A stretch of DNA of 64,000 nt, taken from the NCBI GenBank assembly GCA_038316385.1, contig JBBQAN010000006.1, positions 1 through 64,000 on the forward strand. Direction: 5' to 3'. The notes below the pieces were generated by a model. It was not told where the DNA came from and ran no database searches. It saw nothing but the letters and a program-made list of their open reading frames with translations. Positions 35,788-44,643 of the stretch are shown here, one piece after another (position 1 is the first letter of the stretch; each line of letters opens with the position of its first letter). The translations under genes were made by a program, and so were the position numbers. Origin of the DNA: SZAS-103 sp038316385. GTDB lineage: Bacteria > Pseudomonadota > Gammaproteobacteria > Xanthomonadales > Xanthomonadaceae.

Positions 35788-38070
35788 ATGCAGGACGAAC
35801 ACAATCCCAGTCAGTCAGAAGACGATCATCTGCCGACCGGTCATCAACAGCATGCAATCGCGGTCGTCACGGCGCCACCTGATCGCGCACTCGCGCTAGA
35901 TCTGGAAGGCGATGATCGGTCGCCAGAAGAAGATGCGATCGATTTTAGGCACCTCTGGCGAGTGTCTGTCAGGCGCAAGTGGACGGTGCTCGTGTCGCTC
36001 GGAATCGTATTTTTCACGGTGCTGATCGCGACCTTGCTCAAAACTCCGATCTATCGTGCCTCGACGATCATCCAGATCGACCGCGATACGGTGCAAGTCG
36101 TGCAGGTGCAGGGTATGAATACCGGCGATGCGTATGCTTACGCGGACGACACGTTTTACAAGACACAGTACCAATTGTTGCAGAGCATGGCATTGTCACA
36201 GCGGGTGGCATCGCAACTGCATCTGGCCAACGATCCGATGTATCTCCATCTCAAAGATCCATCATTGTGGTCCAAGCTCCGCTCCATGTTGTTGCACGGC
36301 AAAAAAAAGGAAAAGACGACGCTCGCCTCAGACTCCGATTCCGCTGCCCTTGGCGACTTCGTCAACAGCCAACTAGATATTGAGCCGGTTAGGGATACCA
36401 GGCTGGTGCAAATCAACTTCGACAGCACGAATCCGCAACTAGCGGCACGTATTTCCAATGCTATCGCTGACAACTTCATAGCAGCGAATTTGGAGCATAC
36501 CTTCAACGCCTCTGCGTACGCGCGACGCTATCTTGAGCAACATTTGGCGCTACTCAAACAGAAACTCGAGGAGTCTGAAACCCAACTTGTGGCAGTTGCA
36601 GCGCAGGAAAAAATATTCCTCGGCGCTGATGGAAAATCCTCACTGCCGGCTGATAATCTTGCAGCGCTTAACGTTGCTCTTGCAGCTGCAGAAGACGTTC
36701 GTATTCGGGCGGAATCGCGTTCAAAGCTGGCAGCGGGCGCCACCGGCACTGCATTACCTGGAGACATGATCAACGGATCAATCGTCGCTCAGTTGCGGCA
36801 GAATCGCGCCGACTTGATGGCGCAATATCAAGAGCGGCTTAGCGTCTATCAGCCCGGGTACCCATTGATGAAAGCTCTGAAAAGCCGAATTGATGAACTC
36901 GACAAAGAGATTGGAGCCGAATTCGGCAATATCAAATCTTCAGCTCGTTCCGAATACCAGGCAGCGCACGCACACGAAGAACTGCTAAAGCAACAAATGA
37001 ACGAGGTCAAATCGCAGGTGTTAGATCAGCAGAATCGCAGTGTACGTTATGGCGTGCTCGCCCGTGATGTGAATACCAATCAGCAGCTATATGACGCACT
37101 GCTGCAACGCTATAAAGAAATCGGCATCGCCGGCGGTATCACCAACAACAACATGAGCATCGTCGATCGTGCCGCAATTCCGGACACCCCGTACAAGCCC
37201 AATCTTCGTAATAATTTGATACTCGCGATTTTTTTCGGTCTGGCTCTAGGTGTCGCTCTCGCAGTATTGTTCGAATTTATCGACGATACCCTGAAGACAC
37301 CTGAAGATGTCGAGAAATTACTCCGTCTGGCAGTGCTTGGAGTAATACCAAGACTCAAGGACACCACTCCGAACGAGGCGATCAAGGATCCGCGCTCCGC
37401 TTTCGCCGAGGCATATCGATCAGTACGCACAGCTCTTCAATTTTCCACAGACGCCGGTGTGCCGCGCACATTATTGATTACCAGCGCAACTCCTGCCGAG
37501 GGTAAATCGACCAGCGCACTCGCTCTTGCACGCAACTTTGCTCAGCTTGGCAAACGCGTACTGTTGATCGATGCTGATCTCCGCAATCCCTCGTTGCACC
37601 GCACTCTAGATCTTGAGAACACGAGCGGGCTGAGTAATGTATTGTCTGGTGCGGCGAATCCGCAAGAAGTGATTCATAACTTGCCAGAGTCAAATCTGAA
37701 CGTGATGACTACCGGCCCGTTGCCGCCGAATCCAGCCGAATTGCTGGCCGGGGGGAAAATGCTGTCGCTGTTGACTGTAGCAATGGCGAAGTATGATCAG
37801 GTGATCATCGATGGCCCCCCAACAATGGGAATTGCCGACGCGGTAATTCTGGCGCATATCGTGGCAGGCACGTTATTGATCGTGGACTCAGCTTCAACTC
37901 GTCGCGATGTTGCCAGAGGTGCCGTCAAGCGATTGACCGCAGCGCGCGCGCGAATGGTAGGTGCCTTGTTAACCAAGTATGACGCGCGCATCAGCGGCTA
38001 TTACTATGGTTACGGCGATCACGATTACCACGCTTATGGCGGCGATCAAGCCAAGCTACAGAAGCAGTGA
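35788..38070 (+). CDS. Polysaccharide co-polymerase with tyrosine autokinase domain (Wzc-like)
   Basis: A 760-residue inner-membrane chain-length regulator and BY-kinase. A first helix is near residues 65-87, a long periplasmic coiled-coil region follows, and a second helix lies near 473-491. The cytoplasmic kinase has Walker A in SATPAEGKSTSALALA, Walker A' VLLIDADLRNP and Walker B QVIIDGPP. The C-terminus is tyrosine-rich (SGYYYGYGDHDYHAYGG), the autophosphorylation cluster. ATG has an AGGAAG site. Its stop overlaps the GTG start of the J-domain gene (GTGA). The cognate PHP phosphatase gene upstream is broken. Confidence 0.93.
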   Translation: MQDEHNPSQSEDDHLPTGHQQHAIAVVTAPPDRALALDLEGDDRSPEEDAIDFRHLWRVSVRRKWTVLVSLGIVFFTVLIATLLKTPIYRASTIIQIDRDTVQVVQVQGMNTGDAYAYADDTFYKTQYQLLQSMALSQRVASQLHLANDPMYLHLKDPSLWSKLRSMLLHGKKKEKTTLASDSDSAALGDFVNSQLDIEPVRDTRLVQINFDSTNPQLAARISNAIADNFIAANLEHTFNASAYARRYLEQHLALLKQKLEESETQLVAVAAQEKIFLGADGKSSLPADNLAALNVALAAAEDVRIRAESRSKLAAGATGTALPGDMINGSIVAQLRQNRADLMAQYQERLSVYQPGYPLMKALKSRIDELDKEIGAEFGNIKSSARSEYQAAHAHEELLKQQMNEVKSQVLDQQNRSVRYGVLARDVNTNQQLYDALLQRYKEIGIAGGITNNNMSIVDRAAIPDTPYKPNLRNNLILAIFFGLALGVALAVLFEFIDDTLKTPEDVEKLLRLAVLGVIPRLKDTTPNEAIKDPRSAFAEAYRSVRTALQFSTDAGVPRTLLITSATPAEGKSTSALALARNFAQLGKRVLLIDADLRNPSLHRTLDLENTSGLSNVLSGAANPQEVIHNLPESNLNVMTTGPLPPNPAELLAGGKMLSLLTVAMAKYDQVIIDGPPTMGIADAVILAHIVAGTLLIVDSASTRRDVARGAVKRLTAARARMVGALLTKYDARISGYYYGYGDHDYHAYGGDQAKLQKQ

Positions 38071-39614
38071 CGGACAACCGCACCGACGCACTCGAACAGG
38101 CGTTGGCGCTGCATGCAACGCCTTGCAGATCGCAGCTTGTGCGCGAACGACCTCTGCCAGATGCGGTATTGCTATTGATTCGCATCGCCGCTGGCGACCG
38201 CGAAGCTCTTGCCGCCGCTGCCGCACGCACTGCGGAATCTCCGCAACGCATCGTCGAGGCCGCAGTCCTCTATATACAACAGGTCTTATTTGACGATCGG
38301 GCGGATAGCTACCGCGCGCTCGGCGTGCGTTCGGACGCCGTTGACGACACAATCAAGGAACATTACCGCTGGCTGATGCATTGGCTGCACCCGGATCGGA
38401 ATCCGGAGCGTTGGGAGGTCACGTATTCGCAACGTGTCAACCGTGCATGGAGTTCGCTGAATTCGGAACAGCACCGGCGCGAATACGATGCAAGCTCAGC
38501 GCGGTCGATCAAATCAAAGGAAGTGGCATTGTTGCCAACAATTTGGCGGCCATTGTTGCAGAGATCTGAGACTCCTTACCCGCATTCAGTACTATCGCCA
38601 CAGACGATCAGCAAAATACCGATGTTTGTCCTCGGTTGCTTGGGGATCTTGGCATTTATGGTAGTGGTCTTGTTGTACTCGACTCAGAGCGATCTGTGGA
38701 CGGACGAGGTGATTGCCGCAGACGGATTGGATCCGGCGGTGAAGGATGACGGCGCGCAAGAGGCGGTTCTCCGTCGCCGGATTGCATTCTATGAACACGT
38801 AATCGAATTGAGTCAGCCCATTGAACCTTCGGGCATACCGACTGCCGCGACTTCATCATCAGCGCAATCGGCAGCGAGTGCACCGACCGCAACCGAAATC
38901 AGCGCCGACAGCGGAACCGAACCCACTGCGGCAATGATGCGAGTTGCGACCTTGCCAGACGCTTCCTCGCGGGCACCTCCCACACTGGAGACAGCAAGAG
39001 CGAAATCGCCACAGATGGGTTTCCCGACAGCACCAGCGCCATCAGTCACTCTTGCGCTGCCGATTTCCTCCAGCACTGCATCAAATCTGCGGGAGTCCGA
39101 ACGACACGCCACCAACTTGATTTCGGCGATGGAGCTACCTGATGCGGCAACGCGGCCGGAGATCTCTCCTGTTGCGCCCTCGATCAGTTCGGATACTGTT
39201 GTAGCGCAGGAAGCCGCGAGTATGCTGCCGCGCAAATTCGCGACAGCCTATGCCAAAGGCGATCTATCGGAGATGATGCGACTGTTCGCCCCAGATGCGG
39301 TCGACAATCGAGGCGGCATCGATGCAATAACCGAGGATTACCAGCTTCTCTTCCGGGAAACTGCCGAGCGCAACGTGGATCTGAACGGCATGAAATGGAT
39401 AATCCAAGCGGACCATATCACCGGCAGCGGAGCATTCGACGTTCGCCTTCGCCGATACGACGAACTATTCGTCAAACATGTAAAGGGCTGGATTCAGATT
39501 GAAGCAAGACTGATCAACGGTCGCTGGAAAATTCAGCGCATTGTGCACAAAAATGCAGAAGTGATGCCGATTGCACCCGAAACCAGACCGGCAGCTTTTC
39601 ATGAACATGCGTGA
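38067..39614 (+). CDS. Membrane J-domain protein with periplasmic NTF2-like tail
   Basis: A 515-residue protein of unusual layout. A J domain is at about 81-142 (SYRALGVRSDAVDDTIKEHY, then the HPD triad at 108-110 in WLHPDRN). A single hydrophobic helix is at about 185-205. Then comes a low-complexity Ala/Ser/Thr/Pro stretch (about 270-380) and a C-terminal domain (about 385-500: FATAYAKGDLSEMMRLFAPD, IQIEARLINGRWKIQRIVH) that reads like a SnoaL/NTF2-like or DUF4440 fold. The J domain should face the cytoplasm and recruit DnaK. It starts with GTG inside the Wzc stop codon overlap, so it is translationally coupled to the kinase. Confidence 0.82.
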   Translation: MTDNRTDALEQALALHATPCRSQLVRERPLPDAVLLLIRIAAGDREALAAAAARTAESPQRIVEAAVLYIQQVLFDDRADSYRALGVRSDAVDDTIKEHYRWLMHWLHPDRNPERWEVTYSQRVNRAWSSLNSEQHRREYDASSARSIKSKEVALLPTIWRPLLQRSETPYPHSVLSPQTISKIPMFVLGCLGILAFMVVVLLYSTQSDLWTDEVIAADGLDPAVKDDGAQEAVLRRRIAFYEHVIELSQPIEPSGIPTAATSSSAQSAASAPTATEISADSGTEPTAAMMRVATLPDASSRAPPTLETARAKSPQMGFPTAPAPSVTLALPISSSTASNLRESERHATNLISAMELPDAATRPEISPVAPSISSDTVVAQEAASMLPRKFATAYAKGDLSEMMRLFAPDAVDNRGGIDAITEDYQLLFRETAERNVDLNGMKWIIQADHITGSGAFDVRLRRYDELFVKHVKGWIQIEARLINGRWKIQRIVHKNAEVMPIAPETRPAAFHEHA

Positions 39615-40902
39615 GCCGCGTACCGGAGTGGGGGCAATGCGCTTCGCTTCTCCTGCTGCCGTGGGTTGGAGTTCGTCCGCCTGGACCGCACTCGCCATAG
39701 TTGGGTCGATAGCCCTGTTTCTGGCTTGGCGGGTGCTGACGATGGGTTTGGCCGATTCATGGGTCGATGCGGCTCCGCAAACAGCGCTGTTCTGGCGTCC
39801 GATGCATCCAGAGGCGCTCGTCGATGCCGCAGATGACGCTTTGGCGCATCGACGGTTTTCCGAAGCCAAAGCACTCGCACTCAACGCATTGCGGGCCGAT
39901 CCGCTCGATGGCCGCGCATACCGCGATCTAGCGACCTTTGCCAATTTCTTCGGAGATAAGGTAAAAGCCAGCCGATTGTTAAGGATCGCAATTCGTCGCG
40001 CTCCGCGCGATTTGCCTACTCGCAGCAAACTTCTCGAATACGCTTTGACAGGTGGAAATCTGCCTGAGGCATTGCATCAAGTAGATATGGAATTGCGCAT
40101 ACGCCCGGAAATGGCAACGGACCTGATGCCAGGATTGGTATTGCTATCGCAGTACCCTGGAGTGCTCGGGCCGCTCTCCCATTTGCTTGAGAGCCGGCCG
40201 CCTTGGCGTTTACGTTTTTTGACTGTGCTGGCTGCGTCTGGATCCGATCCGCGCCTGGTAGATCGAATTTTCGCTCAGCGCGGTGGCGATGACCCATTGC
40301 TGGTTCCTCGACATGGCACCGAAGCAGATCTCCTGATGCAGCGGCAGATCAAGGATGCTCGCTGGGATAGCGCCTACTTTACATGGGTGACGACATTGTC
40401 CAAGGCAGAGCGGACACTTCTGGGCAATGTCTATGATGGCGGTTTCGTATTTCCGCCCAGCGGCCGTGGATTCGCTTGGCAACTTCCAGTGGAAGGCATG
40501 GGGTTCGATGTGCTGATCGCACCGCGCATGGCCTCCACGACCGACAATGTACTGCAGATCAGATTCGACGGGCTGCCAGTGGAATACCAGCCGATCAAAC
40601 AGCGGCTGATCCTGGGGCCAGGTCACTATCGGCTGACAGGCATGGCACAGTCGAATGGGATCACAAGCGATGACGGCCTTCACTGGACCTTGTGGTGCGC
40701 TGAAGGCATGCAGCGCCCATTGGCGTCATCTCAGCCGTTTACCGGAGATATCGCGTGGGGGAGGTTTCAGGTGGATTTTGACGTGCCGGATGCGGATTGC
40801 GCTAGCCAATGGTTGCGGCTCGATCTTGGGTTGGGAATCTTCAAGGGACAGCCCCTGGAAGGCAGCGCGATTTTCGATGACCTGACGATCACGCGTTTGT
40901 AG
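39601..40902 (+). CDS. TPR-containing membrane protein of the EPS locus
   Basis: A 433-residue protein with one N-terminal transmembrane helix (about 26-48) and a soluble part outside. Residues about 70-160 hold TPR-like repeats (ALAHRRFSEAKALALNALRADP, DKVKASRLLRIAIRRAPRDL, GNLPEALHQVDMELRIRP). The C-terminal half (about 240-433) is beta-rich and of no family I recognise (FAWQLPVEGMGFDVLIAP, GHYRLTGMAQSN, WLRLDLGLGIFKGQPLEG), resembling a carbohydrate-binding jelly roll. It overlaps the J-protein gene by 14 bases. A start at 39637 is an alternative. Probably a scaffold in the export machinery; that is inference. Confidence 0.7.
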   Translation: MNMREPRTGVGAMRFASPAAVGWSSSAWTALAIVGSIALFLAWRVLTMGLADSWVDAAPQTALFWRPMHPEALVDAADDALAHRRFSEAKALALNALRADPLDGRAYRDLATFANFFGDKVKASRLLRIAIRRAPRDLPTRSKLLEYALTGGNLPEALHQVDMELRIRPEMATDLMPGLVLLSQYPGVLGPLSHLLESRPPWRLRFLTVLAASGSDPRLVDRIFAQRGGDDPLLVPRHGTEADLLMQRQIKDARWDSAYFTWVTTLSKAERTLLGNVYDGGFVFPPSGRGFAWQLPVEGMGFDVLIAPRMASTTDNVLQIRFDGLPVEYQPIKQRLILGPGHYRLTGMAQSNGITSDDGLHWTLWCAEGMQRPLASSQPFTGDIAWGRFQVDFDVPDADCASQWLRLDLGLGIFKGQPLEGSAIFDDLTITRL

Positions 40903-41059
40903 GGGTCGGCCATTCATATGACAAAGATTCCGGCAAACGTTGCAGGGCCGGGGAAAGAATCAGGCAGTTGAGACGGCGTCAGAAGCCTTGTAATGAGTTG
41001 GCAGAAGGCGTAGATTTCCTGTAACCGTAATCGAGTACCTACCCATGAAAGGTGATGCC

Positions 41060-41611
41060 ATGATTTTCAACGTGATCGTCGCGGCAGTGCTGATGGGGGC
41101 CACAGCGGTTGCGGGTGCTGCTCCCACAGTTGATGCGCCAGGACCGACATTGTCGAGCAGTAAAGGCACCGTAATGGTGAACACCGGATCGCGATTCGTC
41201 ACTGCGAAACCGGGGCAGACCCTCAAGGCCGGCGATCGTGTGATGGTCATGCAGGGCGGTACGGCGACATTAACGTATGCCGATGGCAGCAAAGCGGCTA
41301 TCCAGTCGGGAACTTTGTTCAGTGTCAATTCCATGGCTCCTGGTGCCCAGTCTGCACTTCCGGCGAAAAAGATTGGACGGATGTACGCTCAAGCCGTTGG
41401 CGATAAGGACGATCGGGATAAGTGTCGCGACAAGGACGGTAACCTGTACCGTGACGAGGACGGCAACCCGAAAGCTTGCGGAGCCGTCGAAGCACCGGAA
41501 GACAACAGCTACGCCATAGCTGCTGGTGCAGTCGGCGTCGTGTTGATCGCAGCAGCGATTGCCGGATCGGGCGGTGGCGGCCATCATGATGAGCCAATCA
41601 GCCTGCCATAA
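41060..41611 (+). CDS. FecR-like secreted/membrane protein of the EPS locus
   Basis: A 183-residue protein with a signal peptide (MIFNVIVAAVLMGATAVAGA), then a FecR-like beta domain (about 28-85: GTVMVNTGSRFVTAKPGQTL, GDRVMVMQGGTATLTYADGS), an acidic repeat-like stretch DKDDRDKCRDKDGNLYRDED with two Cys, and a C-terminal hydrophobic helix (AIAAGAVGVVLIAAAIAG) ending GGGGHHDEPISLP. The ATG at 41060 is preferred to 41045 because AAAGGTG lies just upstream and the signal peptide is then normal. A strong terminator follows. Function unknown; it closes the first EPS transcription unit. Confidence 0.72.
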   Translation: MIFNVIVAAVLMGATAVAGAAPTVDAPGPTLSSSKGTVMVNTGSRFVTAKPGQTLKAGDRVMVMQGGTATLTYADGSKAAIQSGTLFSVNSMAPGAQSALPAKKIGRMYAQAVGDKDDRDKCRDKDGNLYRDEDGNPKACGAVEAPEDNSYAIAAGAVGVVLIAAAIAGSGGGGHHDEPISLP

Positions 41612-41631
41612 TCACGCCGACAGCAATATGA

Positions 41632-41664
41632 CAAGGCCGCGCTCGACGCGGCCTTGCTTTTTTT
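41632..41664 (+). terminator. Strong terminator inside the EPS locus
   Basis: CAAGGCCGC-GCTCGAC-GCGGCCTTG, a perfect 9-bp stem, followed by seven T. It lies 20 bases after the FecR-like gene and should end the wza-wzc-J-TPR-FecR transcription unit. Confidence 0.9.
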
Positions 41665-41758
41665 AGGCAACCGTCTTTCCTTTCGCAAATTCAGCGCAGT
41701 GGGTCCCGATGTCGATTCGAATAAGCGCAACATTGCCGGCGCTGTGGTTGCTTCTGGC

Positions 41759-43261
41759 ATGACTTCCGCCTCGCATCGCCGACATTCGTCACGTCACCGA
41801 AGTGAATCGGCTCTATCCACACCGTTCTGGAACGATCCGGCTGGGGTCTCCCCAATTCTGTTCCTGCTGGCGTGCGTAGTTTTCATCAGCGGTCTGCTGT
41901 TCGGCGGCAGCGGGGGTTCATTCGGCGACACTGTCGTGCAACTGCTTGCGTTGCCCTTGATCGTGCTTGCCAGTGTGCAATGGACGCAAAGCCCGCTGCG
42001 GAGTCCGGATCGCGTTGCGTTATGCATACTCGCCGGAATCGTGGTGCTGGCATTCGTACAACTTGTGCCACTGCCGCTTTCATTGTGGACAGCTCTTCCC
42101 GGCCGCGCCGACTTGATGCAAGACATGCACAGCGTAGGCGTAACGCCCGCGTGGGCATCCCTCAGCCTGAATCCGTTGAGCACCGAGCGTGCGCTGCAAT
42201 GGACACTGCCTGCGATCGGCATGTTTCTCGCGGTGCGCTGGATGTCGCAAAGGCAGCGTGTAGTCATGCTGTCGATCCTCTTCGCAGGTGCGATCGGATT
42301 ATTGGTTTTGGGGGTCTTGCTGCATGGCGCCTCCGAGAGTGATTCCACAACAACAGCGAACGCTGCTCTTGCAAAAACCAGCCTCGCATTGACGACTGTG
42401 CATGCAGGCAGAGATCCAGTTGCGACTGACCAGTCGATTGCCGGCTTGTTCTCCAACCACAATCACTTCGCCACATTTCTGGCGATGACCCTGCCGCTGA
42501 TCGTGGCGATGGGGATTGCCATCTGGCTAAAACACAGAAAGGGCAAATCGAAAAGGTGGCTTCCGTGGGCAGCCTTGTTGTCGATGGCGATTCTCGCCCT
42601 GCTGGTAGGCATGTTCGAGACCCGCTCGCGCGCAGCTCTCGTGCTGGGCGGGCTGGGGCTTGTCGGCAGCCTCGCATTGATGCGACATCTCGGTTTGAAC
42701 CGAAAGCTGGTCTGGGCCTTGACGGTCGGCACATTGCTCGGCTCATTGATCGTTGTCGAACTTGCCGCATCTGCAACGCTCGCGCGGCTCGACGAAGGTC
42801 CCTCGACTAATACGCGTTGGCAGATCCACGCAACAACGTTGCGCGCTGCCGATCATTTTGGTCTATTGGGAAGCGGGCTCGGAACATTTGTGCAGGCATA
42901 TCAGACGGTCTCCCCGGAAAAGGACATCGGTCCGTATTTCATCAATCGCGCTCATAGCGATTACCATGAGCTATGGCTTGAAACCGGGGTGCCCGGCTTG
43001 CTGTTGATCGGGGGCTACATGGGCTGGTTCGTGTGGTCGTCGTGGCGCGTATGGCGCGGCCCGGGGGAGCACCGTACGGCGACATTGGTTTCACGCGCGG
43101 CAACCCTGTCGATCGCGATGGTTTTGCTGCACAGCTACTTCGACTACCCGCTGCGCAAAACCACCATTCTGGTGATGTTCGGCATGAGCTGTGCGCTGCT
43201 CGCGCCGGGTTGTGACGGAGGGGAAAAAGAAGCGCACAAAAAACGGATCGCCAATACATGA
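41759..43261 (+). CDS. O-antigen ligase-family (Wzy/WaaL-type) membrane protein
   Basis: A 500-residue polytopic inner-membrane protein with about 11 hydrophobic helices. The O-antigen ligase signature region shows as GLFSNHNHFATFLAMTLPLI in the middle and GSGLGTFVQAYQTV with INRAHSDYHELWLETGVPGL (about 365-410), where the R-x-H-x-D/E block is typical of the Wzy_C domain. It could polymerise repeat units or transfer them. The start is uncertain: upstream in-frame codons run into the terminator, so 41759 is taken; 41699 (GTG) is possible. Confidence 0.82.
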   Translation: MTSASHRRHSSRHRSESALSTPFWNDPAGVSPILFLLACVVFISGLLFGGSGGSFGDTVVQLLALPLIVLASVQWTQSPLRSPDRVALCILAGIVVLAFVQLVPLPLSLWTALPGRADLMQDMHSVGVTPAWASLSLNPLSTERALQWTLPAIGMFLAVRWMSQRQRVVMLSILFAGAIGLLVLGVLLHGASESDSTTTANAALAKTSLALTTVHAGRDPVATDQSIAGLFSNHNHFATFLAMTLPLIVAMGIAIWLKHRKGKSKRWLPWAALLSMAILALLVGMFETRSRAALVLGGLGLVGSLALMRHLGLNRKLVWALTVGTLLGSLIVVELAASATLARLDEGPSTNTRWQIHATTLRAADHFGLLGSGLGTFVQAYQTVSPEKDIGPYFINRAHSDYHELWLETGVPGLLLIGGYMGWFVWSSWRVWRGPGEHRTATLVSRAATLSIAMVLLHSYFDYPLRKTTILVMFGMSCALLAPGCDGGEKEAHKKRIANT

Positions 43262-43344
43262 CCCTGGAAGGCACGATCGGCGATCATTGCAAGATGTCAG
43301 TGCCCGAATCCATCCCGTTGTCCTGTTGAGAAGACGCAAAGCCC

Positions 43345-44643
43345 ATGCGCTATACCTATCTATTGGCGATCATGATGGCGAGCGGCGTCGCGCTGTTCTA
43401 TCCGGCATTCGGCGTCTTGGGGGCCTCGATGGGGGTGATGACTTTGGTGGTCGCGGCCGTTTGCATGGTCGGAATCATGCACGGCGCCTTCAGCCCGATT
43501 TGCTTTATCACCGCAGCTTCATCGTTGTATCTGCTCTCGCCTGCGATCGGTTATGTCGCAGACAGCGCCGATCCGCTGATCGACCCGTCGATCTACTTCA
43601 CAATGGCGGTGCCGCTGGGGCTGCTGTATACAGCCGCATTACTCATCGCTTACGAATTGTTCAAGCGAACACAGCCGCTCGTCGTTCCACCGGCTCGAGA
43701 CCTACCATCCCAAGGACACATGCATCTTCTGATGGTGCTTGCGCTGATCGGGTCGGGAGTTTATTTCGTCTCTGTGTATGCGGATGTCGGCAAGCTGCTC
43801 GGCGACATCACCCGCGGCGACCAGATGCTTGGTTTGACGACGAGGACGCAGGTTCTCATCTATTTCGCAGTGGCGGGGCCGATGTACGGATTTGGTGTCT
43901 GTATCGACGCACGCCGGCGCGGGAAGCCCTATTCCCGTTTGACGGTATTTTGCTTTTTTTCGGCCTTTGCGCTTTTTGCATATGTCAGTCTGGTGATGCT
44001 TGGAGATCGCCGGATACTGCTATCGGAGATGATCGCTTGCCTGTCGATTTTGGCTCTGCGCAGGAAGACAGTCACGACCATCCTGTTATCGACAATTCCG
44101 GCGTTCTTGGTGCTTTCGTTGTATTCGATTTTTCGCGCAGTTCCGTTCTATCAGTGGCCAGGCGTATGGGAAAGGATGGATGTCTTTGCTGCCGTCGATC
44201 CAAGTCAAGGCGAATTCGGCGGTTGGGGCAGAATCGCGCAGGACGTTTTATCGCGTCCTTACGACGCAGTCTCAAAACTTACGTTTCTGGACGCGCCTCT
44301 CTCGGTGGTGCCCAAGTTTCTGCTTCCAGATCGTCCAGTCGCCCCATCAGTTTGGTATGTAAATACCTTCGACCCATTCACCGCTTCCCATGGTGGAGCT
44401 TGGGGGTTTTCAATTATCGTCGAGAGTTACATGAACTTCTGGGTGCTTGGCCCGGTTCTCCTCGGCATTTTTTTTGGCAGTTTGACCGCGAAATATGAGG
44501 TTGGGACCCTGCGTCGACTCGTCTTGGTATTCGTGCTGACCTTTGCATTCCGATCGGATGCCGTATCATTGATTCAGATGGCCGGTTGCCTTGTTGCATT
44601 CATGGCTATATTCGAGATAGCTCGCATACGGGTGCCACATTGA
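43345..44643 (+). CDS. Wzy-like oligosaccharide repeat-unit polymerase
   Basis: A 432-residue inner-membrane protein with about 11-12 hydrophobic helices and few conserved motifs. A larger hydrophilic loop (about 300-350: LSRPYDAVSKLTFLDAPLSV ... WYVNTFDPFTASHGG) lies between helices, as in Wzy polymerases, and GDRRILLSEMIA resembles the R-x3-L pattern of this group. The flippase gene overlaps its stop (TTGA). With the O-antigen ligase-type protein just upstream, the locus has two candidates for the polymerase step. Confidence 0.68.
   Translation: MRYTYLLAIMMASGVALFYPAFGVLGASMGVMTLVVAAVCMVGIMHGAFSPICFITAASSLYLLSPAIGYVADSADPLIDPSIYFTMAVPLGLLYTAALLIAYELFKRTQPLVVPPARDLPSQGHMHLLMVLALIGSGVYFVSVYADVGKLLGDITRGDQMLGLTTRTQVLIYFAVAGPMYGFGVCIDARRRGKPYSRLTVFCFFSAFALFAYVSLVMLGDRRILLSEMIACLSILALRRKTVTTILLSTIPAFLVLSLYSIFRAVPFYQWPGVWERMDVFAAVDPSQGEFGGWGRIAQDVLSRPYDAVSKLTFLDAPLSVVPKFLLPDRPVAPSVWYVNTFDPFTASHGGAWGFSIIVESYMNFWVLGPVLLGIFFGSLTAKYEVGTLRRLVLVFVLTFAFRSDAVSLIQMAGCLVAFMAIFEIARIRVPH

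Noticed and set aside
41654..41758. Longer N-terminus of the O-antigen ligase-like protein starting at a TTG
   Set aside because: The TTG lies inside the terminator stem and T tract, so it cannot be a sensible start.
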